The notes under the pieces: model-generated
Databases searched by the model: none
What the model saw: the letters and a program-made list of their open reading frames with translations, nothing else
What the model was told of the DNA's origin: nothing
Source of the DNA: Opitutaceae bacterium EW11
Lineage (GTDB): Bacteria; Verrucomicrobiota; Verrucomicrobiia; Opitutales; Opitutaceae
Direction: 5' to 3'
NCBI GenBank assembly: GCA_003054665.1
Contig: QAYY01000003.1
Coordinates: forward strand, 310,001 to 374,000
DNA length: 64,000 nucleotides
Part shown: positions 46,429 through 55,281 of the stretch, piece by piece
How the letters are laid out: every line of letters starts with the position of its first letter
How positions within the stretch are numbered: position 1 is the first letter of the stretch
Made by a program: the position numbers and the translations under genes

Positions 46429-47049
46429 ATGAAACTCATCGTCATCTCCCCTGAAGCCGCCGACCCCCGCGAAAAGGATATCGTGCATGCGTTGTTCACT
46501 GCCGGCATGGAACGCTATCGTCTGCGCAAGCCAGGCTGGTCGGCGGAACAGCTGGAGAACTGGCTGGAGGAATTCACCCCGAGCGAGCGCTTTCGCATCG
46601 TTCTGCATTCGCATCACGAACTGGCTCCGAAGCTCGGCCTCGCGGGTGTGCACTGGCGGGACGACGCCCAACCGCCGGCCCGTCCGCCGCGGGACTACGG
46701 CCTCACCAGCCGGTCCTGTCACGATCTGAACGTCCTCCGAGAGGCTTTGGGGGTCTACGACGCCGCTATCGTGAGTCCGCTCTTCCCGTCGATTTCGAAG
46801 CCGGGCTACGGAGTGAAGCCGAGCATCGATCTCGCCGAGCTTCAGCGCATCCTCGCCGACCGGACCCCGGCTCAGCGGCACACCCAGGTGATCGGCCTCG
46901 GAGGTATCCATGGGGCGGTGACAACACGGTGCGTGGAGCTCGGACTGGACGGCATCGCCGTCCGCGGGGCGATCTGGAACGACAAGGATCCGGTGGACGC
47001 CTTTCGCCACATCGCGGCGTCGCTTGCGACGGTCGCGCCGTTTGCCTGA
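46429..47049 (+). CDS. TenI/ThiE-like protein (thiamin phosphate synthase superfamily)
   Basis: TIM-barrel protein of 206 residues, a diverged paralogue of ThiE placed just before it. Visible family elements are VLHSHHELAPKLGLAGVHW (product-side strand), the phosphate-region IVSPLFPSISKPGYG and the late VIGLGGIHGAVTTRCVELG. Key ThiE residues for pyrophosphate binding are less conserved than in the following gene. TenI proteins in other bacteria aromatise the thiazole tautomer rather than join the two halves. Since thiG and thiE are adjacent, a thiazole tautomerase role is the most likely one. A 125-bp gap separates it from thiS and 9 bp from thiE. Confidence 0.8.
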   Translation: MKLIVISPEAADPREKDIVHALFTAGMERYRLRKPGWSAEQLENWLEEFTPSERFRIVLHSHHELAPKLGLAGVHWRDDAQPPARPPRDYGLTSRSCHDLNVLREALGVYDAAIVSPLFPSISKPGYGVKPSIDLAELQRILADRTPAQRHTQVIGLGGIHGAVTTRCVELGLDGIAVRGAIWNDKDPVDAFRHIAASLATVAPFA

Positions 47050-47058
47050 GCCCAACCG

Positions 47059-47754
47059 ATGCCGCTTCCCCCGGAAAAACGCGTTCCGTTGATGTGCCTC
47101 ACGCAGGATGGCCTCGCTTGGTCGCACGCGGAGCAGGCGGAGCGTCTGTGCTCAGCCGGGGCGCGGTGGATCCAGCTACGCATGAAAGGCGCGGAGGCCG
47201 ACGTTTGGCTGAAGACGGCGTGCGAGGTGGTGGCGATTAGCCGTCGCCACGGGGCGACTATCATCGTCAACGACTCGGTGGACGTGGCGCTCGCCTCTGG
47301 CGCGGATGGGGTTCACTTGGGCAAGCTGGATCTCGCCTGGCGCGAAGCTCGCGCATCGTTGGGCGTGTCCCGCCTGCTGGGCGGTACGGTCAACAACTCC
47401 GCCGACGCCGAACGGGCATGTGCCCCCGGCTGCCTGGACTACGTTGGCGTGGGCCCCTGGCGTTTCACTCGCAACAAACAGAACTTGGCCCCGGTGCTCG
47501 GAACTGAGGGAATCCGTCCCCTTCTGGAGCAGTTGGGTGCCTTGCCTGCATGGTTGATCGGCGGTGTCGAGGCGGATGACCTCCCGCTGATCCGCGCTCT
47601 TGGCGTGACGGGGGCTGCGGTTTCCAGCGCACTCTATCGAGAGGGGCGGATCGAAGAAAACTTTCGTCGAATGCAGCGGAGTTGGGAAAACGCGGCTGCG
47701 GCTCCGTCCGCCGCGGGACGAATCGGATTCCCGGTTTCCGCACCAGAACTTTGA
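47059..47754 (+). CDS. thiE: Thiamin phosphate synthase ThiE
   Basis: Cytosolic TIM-barrel enzyme (231 residues) joining HMP-pyrophosphate and thiazole phosphate. Motifs include [12 protein letters not shown] (pyrophosphate/pyrimidine contact), [37 protein letters not shown], and [18 protein letters not shown] with [13 protein letters not shown] in the product site. The C-terminus is about 20 residues longer than usual. It sits 4 bp before thiG. Confidence 0.93.
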   Translation: MPLPPEKRVPLMCLTQDGLAWSHAEQAERLCSAGARWIQLRMKGAEADVWLKTACEVVAISRRHGATIIVNDSVDVALASGADGVHLGKLDLAWREARASLGVSRLLGGTVNNSADAERACAPGCLDYVGVGPWRFTRNKQNLAPVLGTEGIRPLLEQLGALPAWLIGGVEADDLPLIRALGVTGAAVSSALYREGRIEENFRRMQRSWENAAAAPSAAGRIGFPVSAPEL

Positions 47755-47758
47755 ATCT

Positions 47759-48550
47759 ATGAATTCGTCTTCGCTCACCATCGCGGGCGTCACCCTCAAC
47801 TCGCGCCTTTTTCTCGGCACTGGAAAATACAGTTCCGCCAAAATCATGGCGGAAAGCCTGGCGGCGACCGGCACGGAGCTCGTCACGGTGGCCCTGCGCC
47901 GCGTTCGCACCGATGGCGCGGCGGACGACCTCCTGGCGCATCTCGATCGGCGAAAGTACAGATTGCTCCCAAACACATCGGGCGTCCGAGATTCGAAGGA
48001 AGCTGTGCTTGCCGCCGAACTCGCCCGCGAGGCACTCGGAACGGAATGGGTGAAACTCGAAATACACCCCGATCCGAAGTATCTCATGCCGGACCCGATC
48101 GAAACTCTGCGGGCGACGGAGGCGCTGGCGAAACGCGGTTTTGTCGTGCTGCCCTACGTCCACGCCGATCCGGTTCTCTGCAAGCAACTCGAGGAAGCCG
48201 GCGCCGCGGCGGTCATGCCGCTGGGCGCCCCGATCGGAAGTAATCGCGGCCTCGAATCCCGCGCCTTTCTCGAAATCATCATCGCGCAATCCAACGTCCC
48301 GGTCGTGATCGACGCGGGCCTTGGAGCACCCTCGCATGCCGCCGCCGCCCTGGAAATGGGCGCCGACGCGGTGCTCGTGAATACCGCCATCGCCGCCGCA
48401 AGCGATCCGGTGGGGATGGGACGGGCCTTTCGTCTCGCGGTGGAATCGGGCCGTCTGGCTTTTGAAAGCGGTCTCGCGGCGCGTTCCACGAAGCCGCTGG
48501 CGCATGCGACGTCGCCTCTCACCGCGTTCTTAACCGAGGTTGGTGCCTGA
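47759..48550 (+). CDS. thiG: Thiazole synthase ThiG
   Basis: Enzyme (263 residues) building the thiazole phosphate from deoxyxylulose phosphate, dehydroglycine and ThiS thiocarboxylate. Signature parts are [14 protein letters not shown] near the N-terminus, [56 protein letters not shown], and [28 protein letters not shown]. All are as expected for an active ThiG. thiH, which supplies dehydroglycine, follows after 61 bp. Confidence 0.96.
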   Translation: MNSSSLTIAGVTLNSRLFLGTGKYSSAKIMAESLAATGTELVTVALRRVRTDGAADDLLAHLDRRKYRLLPNTSGVRDSKEAVLAAELAREALGTEWVKLEIHPDPKYLMPDPIETLRATEALAKRGFVVLPYVHADPVLCKQLEEAGAAAVMPLGAPIGSNRGLESRAFLEIIIAQSNVPVVIDAGLGAPSHAAAALEMGADAVLVNTAIAAASDPVGMGRAFRLAVESGRLAFESGLAARSTKPLAHATSPLTAFLTEVGA

Positions 48551-48611
48551 CGCGGGTCGCCGCCGGCCGATTCCCTGTCGTTCTTCCCGCCACCGTTTAC
48601 CGAGGCTTCCC

Positions 48612-49784
48612 ATGTCATTCGTCGACCTCTGGAAAAAATATGATTTCGCCGCGGCGTCTGCCGCGATTCATTCGAAAACCGCAGCGGACGTTCGTCACGC
48701 GTTGAGCCGCGTCCGTGCCGGCCTTTCGCTGGAGGATCTCCAGGCTCTCCTTTCGCCTGCGGCTGCCCCTTTTCTAGAGGAAATGGCTCAGCTCTGCCAC
48801 CGTCTCACGGTCGAGCGCTTCGGGCACACGATGCAGCTTTACGCGCCGCTCTATCTCTCGAACGTCTGCGCGAATGTCTGCACCTATTGCGGCTTCAGTG
48901 CGCAGAACCGCATCCCTCGAAAGGTTCTGAACGACGCCGAGATTCGGGCCGATGCCGACGTGCTTCAGCGCTTCGGCTTCGAGCACGTTTTGCTCGTCAC
49001 CGGCGAGACCAGCCGTGTCGGCACCGCGTACCTCGCGAACGCGCTGCGTTTGCTGCGCCCGCGCTTTGCGAACCTCTCCATGGAGGTGCAGCCGATGGAT
49101 CAGGCCGACTACGAGACCCTGGTCCGGGAGGGACTTAGCGCGGTGCTCGTTTACCAGGAAACCTACGATGCGGCAGTGTATCCGAAGCACCATCTGTCGG
49201 GCCCGAAGTCGGACATTTCGTACCGGCTGGAAACACCCGATCGCTTGGGAAGAGCAGGGGTGAAGAAGGTCGGTCTCGGAGCGCTCTACGGGTTGAGCGA
49301 CTGGCGGACCGACGCATGGTTCGTCGGTCTGCACCTACGGTATCTTGAACGCCACTACTGGCGGACGCGCTACAGCATATCTTTCCCGCGGCTCAGGCCG
49401 CACGAAGGCCGGGAGATCGAGGTGACGCCGTTCAACGAACGGAATCTCGTGCAGGCGGCCTGCGCTTTCCGGCTGTTCAGCCAGGAAGTCGAGCTGTCGC
49501 TTTCGACGCGCGAGAGCGAGACCTTCCGCAATCACGCATTTCGCCTCGGCTTCACGTCGATGAGCGCTGGCTCGCGGACGAATCCCGGCGGCTACAGCAG
49601 CGCGCCGGAATCGCTGGAGCAGTTTGCCGTCGATGACGACCGCACGCCCGCTCAGATCGAGAGTTACCTGCGGAGCCAAAGTTACGAACCGGTTTGGAAA
49701 GATTGGGATCCCACATATGATGGGTTCGGCACGCCGCCCGCTGGCGATCTTGCGACTACCGGCTCGGCTGGGTCGGCGCGCTGA
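48612..49784 (+). CDS. thiH: 2-iminoacetate synthase ThiH
   Basis: Radical SAM tyrosine lyase (390 residues) producing dehydroglycine for ThiG. The cluster motif CxxxCxYC is visible in SNVCANVCTYCGFSAQN. Other conserved parts are VTGETSRVGTAYL, VYQETYDAAVY, GPKSDISYRLETPDR and SISFPRLRPHEG. Presence of thiH instead of the glycine oxidase ThiO implies an oxygen-sensitive route for this step, which is of note beside aerobic HemF. The ATG at 48612 fits the family's start. Confidence 0.95.
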   Translation: MSFVDLWKKYDFAAASAAIHSKTAADVRHALSRVRAGLSLEDLQALLSPAAAPFLEEMAQLCHRLTVERFGHTMQLYAPLYLSNVCANVCTYCGFSAQNRIPRKVLNDAEIRADADVLQRFGFEHVLLVTGETSRVGTAYLANALRLLRPRFANLSMEVQPMDQADYETLVREGLSAVLVYQETYDAAVYPKHHLSGPKSDISYRLETPDRLGRAGVKKVGLGALYGLSDWRTDAWFVGLHLRYLERHYWRTRYSISFPRLRPHEGREIEVTPFNERNLVQAACAFRLFSQEVELSLSTRESETFRNHAFRLGFTSMSAGSRTNPGGYSSAPESLEQFAVDDDRTPAQIESYLRSQSYEPVWKDWDPTYDGFGTPPAGDLATTGSAGSAR

Positions 49785-49805
49785 TTGCGGGAAGCCTGTA
49801 CGGAC

Positions 49806-50933
49806 ATGAATCTCACACCTGGAGAAATCGCGCGCTACCAGCGACACCTCTCTCTCGCCGGCTTCGGCGCCGAAGCCCAAATGAAGCTCAAGAACGCCCG
49901 CGTGCTCGTGATCGGCGCGGGCGGGCTCGGCTCCCCGGCGTTGCTTTATCTGGCAGCAGCCGGGGTGGGGCGCATCGTGATCATCGATCCCGATCGCGTG
50001 GAGGTATCCAACCTTCAGCGACAGGTGCTCTATACCGAGGCGGACGCCGGGTTGCCGAAAGTCGAGGCGGCGGCCCGCCGGCTGCGGGCGATGAATCCCT
50101 TCGTCGAAGTGGTGACGCACGCGGAGCGGTTCACGCGGAACAATGCCTTGGCGTTGCTCGCTGACGTCGACGTGGTGATCGACGGCTCGGATAATTTCGC
50201 CACGCGCTATCTGGTGAACGACGCCTGCGTCCTCACAAACCGACCGCTGGTGTACGGCGCGATTCATGGGTTCGAGGGGCAGGTGAGCGTCTTCAATTGG
50301 CGCGGGGGTCCGACGTATCGCTGTCTTTTTGCCGAGCCGCCGGAGGCGGGAGCCGTGCCCAATTGCGCGGAGGCCGGAGTTCTTGGCGTGCTGCCGGGGC
50401 TCGTCGGCACGATGCAGGCCTGCGAGACGATCAAGCTCATCACGGGTATTGGAGAACCGTTGTCGGGCCGGCTCTGGCTTTGGAACGCCCTCACGATGAC
50501 CTCGGAGACGCTCAAGCTCGTTGCGGATCCGAAGAGCCGCGAGATTCGCGAACTGCCGCCGGAGGGCTATGGCGCAGTCTGCGCGGTCGAGGCACCTGTT
50601 CCGGAGACCGACGTGCTCGCTCTGCGGGAGGCCATGGAAAACGTGGGCCGCAAACGACCGCAGCTCGTCGATGTTCGGGAAAGCTGGGAACGCGAGCAGG
50701 GCGCCATTCTGCCGTCGCTGCACGTGCCGCTGGGTGAACTCGAAAGCGGCGACGCAACCTCGGCCTTACGGGGACTCGATCCGGCCGGTGAGACGATTGT
50801 CTACTGCGCCTCCGGCCGCAGGAGCCTCCGCGGCGCCTCCCTCCTGCGCGAGCGCTATGGTTTTCACGCGGCGGTCAGTCTCCACGGTGGATACAAGGCC
50901 TGGGCCGCTTCCGCGGCGCCGATCGAAAGCTGA
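49806..50933 (+). CDS. thiF: ThiF/MoeB-type adenylyltransferase fused to rhodanese
   Basis: E1-like enzyme of 375 residues. The first 245 residues are the adenylating domain: VLVIGAGGLGSPALLYLAAAGVG (ATP site), DRVEVSNLQRQVLY, the Asp of DGSDNFATRYLVND, and NCAEAGVLGVLPG. The C-terminal 100 residues are a rhodanese domain with the persulfide Cys in VYCASGRRSLRG. One chain can thus activate the ThiS C-terminus and carry sulfur to it, replacing the separate ThiI or NifS relay. Zinc cysteines seem incomplete (YRCLF has one Cys where MoeB has CxxC). In this operon it should act on ThiS, but it may also serve MoaD. Confidence 0.9.
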   Translation: MNLTPGEIARYQRHLSLAGFGAEAQMKLKNARVLVIGAGGLGSPALLYLAAAGVGRIVIIDPDRVEVSNLQRQVLYTEADAGLPKVEAAARRLRAMNPFVEVVTHAERFTRNNALALLADVDVVIDGSDNFATRYLVNDACVLTNRPLVYGAIHGFEGQVSVFNWRGGPTYRCLFAEPPEAGAVPNCAEAGVLGVLPGLVGTMQACETIKLITGIGEPLSGRLWLWNALTMTSETLKLVADPKSREIRELPPEGYGAVCAVEAPVPETDVLALREAMENVGRKRPQLVDVRESWEREQGAILPSLHVPLGELESGDATSALRGLDPAGETIVYCASGRRSLRGASLLRERYGFHAAVSLHGGYKAWAASAAPIES

Positions 50934-51020
50934 CATCTGCTCGGCTCAAGACGGAGAGCTAATGCCGTCCCGCGTCGGCAACTGAGAGGTTGCTCCGCGC
51001 GAGCCCGGGGATTCCGCTGA

Positions 51021-51866
51021 ATGACCGTCATGCCGTTTCGCGAAAGAAAAAGGCCTTCCCATTCCACGGCTGTCGCCCCGTGCGTTCTGACGATCGCGGG
51101 GTCGGACAGCGGCGCGGGCGCGGGCATTCAGGCGGATTCGAGGACGATTCACGCGCTCGGGGGTTTTGCCCTGACGGCAATCACCGCCGTCACCGCTCAG
51201 AATTCACAGGAAATTTCGTGCTGGGAGCCGGTGGGACCTTCGCTGATCGCGGAGCAAATCCACGCCGTTTTTCGCGATTTCTCCGTGGCGGCCGTCAAGA
51301 CCGGTCTGCTTCCGGGGGCGGCCGGTGTCCATGCGGTGGCGGAGGCGCTCAAGGCTCATCGACGGCTCCCGCTTGTCGTCGATCCGGTGATGGGGTCGAC
51401 CAGCGGCACGGCCTTCCTGCCGCAAGACGGACTGCGCGTTTTGCTGACTGAACTCTTCCCCTTGGCTTTGCTGGTGACCCCCAATTGGCCCGAAGCCGCC
51501 GCTCTCTCGGGCGTCGAGATTCGGCATTGGTCCGACGCGGAATCCGCGGCGCGCGTCATCGTGGAGCGATCTCGGTGCGGTGCCGTCCTGGTCAAGGGAG
51601 GTCACGCCGAAGGGGCGCTCTGCCGGGATATCCTCGTTTTGCGGAGCGGCAGGGCATATTCCTTCGACCGTCAGCGTATCGAAACGAAGAATACTCATGG
51701 CACAGGCTGTGTGTTGTCCGCTGCGATCGCCACACGGCTTGCCTTCGGCGGCGATCTGGTGACCTCCGTCCAGGACTCCGCCGAATTTCTCCATCAGGCG
51801 CTCGAAGCCGGACGCACGCTCACCCTCGGCAAGGGCCGAGGACCGGCATTCTCGGGGCTCGTGTAG
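51021..51866 (+). CDS. thiD: Hydroxymethylpyrimidine (phosphate) kinase ThiD
   Basis: Ribokinase-fold enzyme (281 residues) phosphorylating HMP and HMP-P. It has the N-terminal LTIAGSDSGAGAGIQADSRTI (substrate loop), VVDPVMGSTSG, TPNWPEAAALSG, VLVKGGHAEG and the anion-hole/catalytic motif TKNTHGTGCVLSAAIA with the catalytic Cys. The ATG at 51021 may be a little early, since the conserved fold starts near residue 20. It is the last gene in the thi run; only thiL is missing and it is found at 56 kb. Confidence 0.94.
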   Translation: MTVMPFRERKRPSHSTAVAPCVLTIAGSDSGAGAGIQADSRTIHALGGFALTAITAVTAQNSQEISCWEPVGPSLIAEQIHAVFRDFSVAAVKTGLLPGAAGVHAVAEALKAHRRLPLVVDPVMGSTSGTAFLPQDGLRVLLTELFPLALLVTPNWPEAAALSGVEIRHWSDAESAARVIVERSRCGAVLVKGGHAEGALCRDILVLRSGRAYSFDRQRIETKNTHGTGCVLSAAIATRLAFGGDLVTSVQDSAEFLHQALEAGRTLTLGKGRGPAFSGLV

Positions 51867-51926
51867 TTCGAGGAAGCCTTGCTCCACGAGGGGTGGCGGA
51901 GTTCGAAAACTCCGCACGGAAGCGAA

Positions 51927-51963
51927 CCCGCCCTGCGACTTCAGCGAGTCGATGCCAGGCGGG
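51927..51963. terminator. GC hairpin between convergent thiD and cysE
   Basis: CCCGCC (51927-51932) can pair with GGCGGG (51958-51963), with an inner GACT/AGTC pair. There is no T-run on either side, so this is only a possible 3'-end structure in the 140-bp gap between convergent genes. Confidence 0.3.
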
Positions 51964-52006
51964 CCGAAGAGTGCGCACCGAGCCCCTTGGCCGGCGAGGG
52001 CCGCGA

Positions 52007-52927
52007 CTAAATCACCCAGTCGCTGAACTCCTCGAGGAGGGCTTCCTTGTTCTTGCGCGGGCGAATCACCGACGCGGCGTCGCCCTGGTAATAGGCGATG
52101 CTGTTCGGCGGCATCGACTGCATCAGCCAGACATTGGAGCCGACGATCGAATTGTCGCCGATCTTGGTTTCGCCGCCGAGGATCGTGGCGCCCGGGTAGA
52201 CGATGACGTTGTTTCCCAGTTCGGGGTGGCGCTTCACGCCTTTGACCGGATGTCCCTGCTCGTCGACGACGAATGATCGCGCTCCGAGGGTCACACCTTG
52301 GTAGATCTTGACGTGATTCCCGATCTTCGCGGTTTCGCCGACGACCACGCCGGTGCAGTGATCGATGAAGAAGTGGGTTCCAATCTCCGCACCTGGATGG
52401 ATGTCGCAGCCAGTGCGTTCGTGCCCGTACTCGGTCAGCATGCGCGGCAGCAGCGGGACCTTCAGGCGATAGAGAACGTGCGCGATTCGCTGGAGGGAGA
52501 TGACCAGCACGCAAGGGTAGGCGACGATGATCTCTTCAACGCTGCGTGCAGCCGGATCGCCTTGATAGGCGGCACTCACGTCGGTCTGAAGCACCTGCCG
52601 AACCGCAGGAAGGCGAGCAAGCAGTTCGTTCGTCATGGCTTTCGCCTTGGCCGTAGGATCCTCCTCGCGAGCGAAGCGAAGGCATTTCCCGATTTCCTCT
52701 GAGAGACGCTTTTCGATTTGGCGCAGCTGCCGGTCGAGCATGGCCGGAACCTCGTCCTTCGTGAGAGCGGCTTCCTCGAAGTACCCCGGAAACAGCAAAT
52801 GCATCAGGTCGCGGGCGAGTCGCGTGACCGAGTCTTGCGCGGGCAAATTGACTCCATCGAGGTGATTGATCCCGCCGTCGTTTTCGTACGATTCCAGCAG
52901 GGCGCGTTTGATTTCCTCGTGAGTCAT
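52007..52927 (-). CDS. cysE: Serine O-acetyltransferase (EpsC/CysE type)
   Basis: Cytosolic enzyme (306 residues) making O-acetylserine for cysteine synthesis. An N-terminal helical domain is followed by a left-handed beta-helix of hexapeptide repeats (DIHPGAEIGTHFFIDHCTGVVVGETAKIGN, VKIYQGVTLGARS, GNNVIVYPGATILGGETKIGDNSIVGSNVWL). The catalytic His in FIDHCTG and the KRHPELGNNV segment are present. Length is above E. coli CysE (273) and fits the EpsC group. The ATG at 52927 (MTHEEIKR) is chosen over an upstream ATG at 52981. No cysK is adjacent. Confidence 0.93.
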   Translation of the reverse strand: MTHEEIKRALLESYENDGGINHLDGVNLPAQDSVTRLARDLMHLLFPGYFEEAALTKDEVPAMLDRQLRQIEKRLSEEIGKCLRFAREEDPTAKAKAMTNELLARLPAVRQVLQTDVSAAYQGDPAARSVEEIIVAYPCVLVISLQRIAHVLYRLKVPLLPRMLTEYGHERTGCDIHPGAEIGTHFFIDHCTGVVVGETAKIGNHVKIYQGVTLGARSFVVDEQGHPVKGVKRHPELGNNVIVYPGATILGGETKIGDNSIVGSNVWLMQSMPPNSIAYYQGDAASVIRPRKNKEALLEEFSDWVI

Positions 52928-53053
52928 AACCGGGTGAAAGTTGCAGACATGGGCCGCGTGTTCGGGTGGGTCAAAACACAATTTCCGAAATCCCCATTTC
53001 CGGGCTTTACAAGCCTCCGGCGATGTTTCTTAGTCCGCCTTCCCCTTTGGAAC

Positions 53054-53138
53054 GCTCAGGTGGTGGAATTGGTAGACACACACGTTTGAGGGGCGTGTGC
53101 CGTAAGGCGTGCGGGTTCGAGTCCCGCCCTGAGCACCA
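53054..53138 (+). tRNA. tRNA-Leu (anticodon GAG), CCA encoded
   Basis: The 85-base sequence folds as a class II tRNA. The 7-bp acceptor stem GCTCAGG pairs with CCTGAGC and is followed by A and an encoded CCA. The anticodon loop TTGAGGG gives anticodon GAG with T33 before it. A long variable arm (GTGCCGTAAGGCGTG region) is as expected for leucine. The T arm is CGGGTTCGAGTCCCG. GAG reads CUC and CUU codons. Confidence 0.97.
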
Positions 53139-53315
53139 AATCGATGGCCCCTTCTCCGGGGCGGGCGGCTGTAGCCGCTTGGCGAATCCCCGAGGGAAAT
53201 CTCGCTTGCCACCGGTTGTTGCCCGTCAAGACTCGCCGGCTCAAGTCGCTTTCGGCGCATCACTCTGCCTAACACTCCCCACCGTGGGCTTATGCCCTCT
53301 TGCAACCCGTAAGTC

Positions 53316-55157
53316 ATGGACGACCCTGCCACGAACGAGAATCCCCAAAAGGATTTCAACAAGATCGATCTGACCCAGCTCCAAGGCTTCAGCTTCGGAA
53401 CCCAATGGACGCAGGACAAAGCTCCTGCACGCGATCAGCGCCGTGACGATCGGCCGCGTCGCGACCATGACAGCCACCGGGACGAACGCCAGGATGCTGG
53501 CGCCGGAGGCGAGGTCCGTCGTGATCGCCGCGGTTTCAAACGTCCCGCGGGTCCGGTCGGAGATTCGTCCGGGGGCCAGCCTCCGATGGGCGGTGGTCAA
53601 CCGCGTGAGGGCGGAGCCCCTCGCCGCGAATTCCGCGGTGGGCCTCGTCGCGACGGCGGGGAAGGCCGCTTTTCCCGTGGTCCTCGCTTTGGCGGTCGCG
53701 AGGGCGGCCCGCAAGAACGCGGTCCCTACATCAGCCCGTTTTTCAACGTCACGTTCTATCCTGAGGACGTCGGCTTCACCGCACTCGCGAAGGCGATCCG
53801 CACTTCCTGCCGCACCTACGAGCTTTTTGAAATCGCTCGCGTAATCATCGGAAAGAACGACCGATTCGTGGCGGTGATTCAGCGCAAAGCTGCGGAAGGC
53901 GCCGACTCCGGCGTTCCCGTGGCCGGCGGTAGTGCTCCCGCAACTCCCCCTCCCGCGGGTGCGAAACCCGCACCGATGGCGATGTCGGTTCCCGACGGTC
54001 TGCCGTTCGAGACTGAAGACGCTGCGATCGCGCACGTTCTCAGCAAGCACCTCGGCCTGTTTTTCGACTCCGCCGAAGTGGAAGTCGAGCCGCCCAAAGG
54101 CAACTTCCAGGTGATCAACAAGTGCAGCATCACCGGCGAGCTTCTCGGGCCCCCGAATTATCATCGCTACAATCAGATCGTGCAGCAGCACTTCACGGCG
54201 CGCATTTCACGCATGCCGTTCGAGGTGTATCGCTCGCGCATCGAGTCGGTGCGCGATCCGGAGGTCGTGAACCAGTGGTTGGAGAAGATGAAGAAGACCA
54301 CCCGCTACACTTGGAAACAGGTGACGGAGGGTGAGCCCGTGCCGGTCTTCGACAATCTCGAAGACGCGCGCAGCTTCCTTCTCACGAAGGCCAAGGATAA
54401 GGTGGTCAAGCTCGTCGAGTCCGCCCGGTTCCACGGTAAGAACCTCGAGTTGCTCCCGCTGGGCGAAATCAAACGCGCCATCGAAGGCACGCTCGAGCGT
54501 CAGCGTCGCTTCCCGTTGGATACGGCGAACGCGCTCCGCGGCCGCCTCCGGCGCGAGGGTTTTACGATCTTCAAGAAGGGCTCGAAGGGTGTTTCGTACG
54601 TCTGCGCCGTGAAACGGAAATTCCGTGTTCCTGGGCAGACGTTCTCAGACACCATTGGCGCGCTGATCAACTTCATCGAAAACAACCCGATGGTGAAGGC
54701 GAGCGAGCTGCCGGTGAAATTCCTCGGCATCCACGCTCCTGAAGCCTCCGCTGCCGCTCCTGCCGGGGCGACGACGTCGCCGCTCCCGACGGGAGGGACC
54801 GTTCCGCCGGTCGCCGCCGGAGCTCCGACGACCCTCACCGCTGAGGATCAGTCAAGGCTCAGCCGGTTGAACAACGATCTGCGCTGGCTGGTCACGGAAG
54901 GGTACGTCACCGAGTTTATCGATGGCCGCCTTTTTGCGCCTCCCGCCATGACCGAGGCTCGCAAGCAAGAGGTTGAGAAGGACGAGCACGATCCGGAGAA
55001 TTTCCCGGAGGTGCCGGCAGCGGAATCTGCCCAACCGGCGCCAGCTGAAGCTTCGAGCCAGGCTCCCGCCGAACAGCAACCCGCAGAAGCCAGCCCCGCG
55101 CCCGAAATGGCTCCGCAAGTGGCGGCCGAGGGCGGCGAGACCCAGCCGGCTTCCTAA
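53316..55157 (+). CDS. Arg/Gly-rich protein of unknown function (possible RNA-binding protein)
   Basis: Large cytosolic-looking protein of 613 residues; no known family recognised. Residues about 35-135 are an Arg/Gly/Asp-rich disordered stretch with RGG-like repeats (GGPRRDGGEGRFSRGPRFGG), typical of RNA-binding or phase-separating proteins. From about 140 there is a structured region: ISPFFNVTFYPEDVGFTALAKAIR, then FEIARVIIGKNDRFVAVIQ. A second domain of about 170 residues holds a Cys in VINKCSITGELLGPPNYHRYN and a basic helical region, and FTIFKKGSKGVSYVCAVKRKF. Near residue 505-550 a winged-helix-like segment (LSRLNNDLRWLVTEGYVTEF) is seen, followed by a Pro/Ala/Glu tail. A strong terminator follows. 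It stands alone after tRNA-Leu. Confidence 0.85.
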   Translation: MDDPATNENPQKDFNKIDLTQLQGFSFGTQWTQDKAPARDQRRDDRPRRDHDSHRDERQDAGAGGEVRRDRRGFKRPAGPVGDSSGGQPPMGGGQPREGGAPRREFRGGPRRDGGEGRFSRGPRFGGREGGPQERGPYISPFFNVTFYPEDVGFTALAKAIRTSCRTYELFEIARVIIGKNDRFVAVIQRKAAEGADSGVPVAGGSAPATPPPAGAKPAPMAMSVPDGLPFETEDAAIAHVLSKHLGLFFDSAEVEVEPPKGNFQVINKCSITGELLGPPNYHRYNQIVQQHFTARISRMPFEVYRSRIESVRDPEVVNQWLEKMKKTTRYTWKQVTEGEPVPVFDNLEDARSFLLTKAKDKVVKLVESARFHGKNLELLPLGEIKRAIEGTLERQRRFPLDTANALRGRLRREGFTIFKKGSKGVSYVCAVKRKFRVPGQTFSDTIGALINFIENNPMVKASELPVKFLGIHAPEASAAAPAGATTSPLPTGGTVPPVAAGAPTTLTAEDQSRLSRLNNDLRWLVTEGYVTEFIDGRLFAPPAMTEARKQEVEKDEHDPENFPEVPAAESAQPAPAEASSQAPAEQQPAEASPAPEMAPQVAAEGGETQPAS

Positions 55158-55178
55158 ATCCAGCCAGCCTCCTTTTCG

Positions 55179-55210
55179 AGCCGCGCGACTTCGGTTGGCG
55201 CGGCTTTTTT
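55179..55210 (+). terminator. Rho-independent terminator after Arg/Gly-rich gene
   Basis: An 8-bp perfect stem (AGCCGCGC at 55179-55186, GCGCGGCT at 55198-55205) with an 11-base loop is followed by TTTTTT. It lies 22 bp after the stop codon. Confidence 0.88.
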
Positions 55211-55281
55211 GTTGCCGAATCGATCCGGATTAGGGGGGCGGCTGCGATGGATCGATCGGCGGCGGGACCTGGGACCCGACT

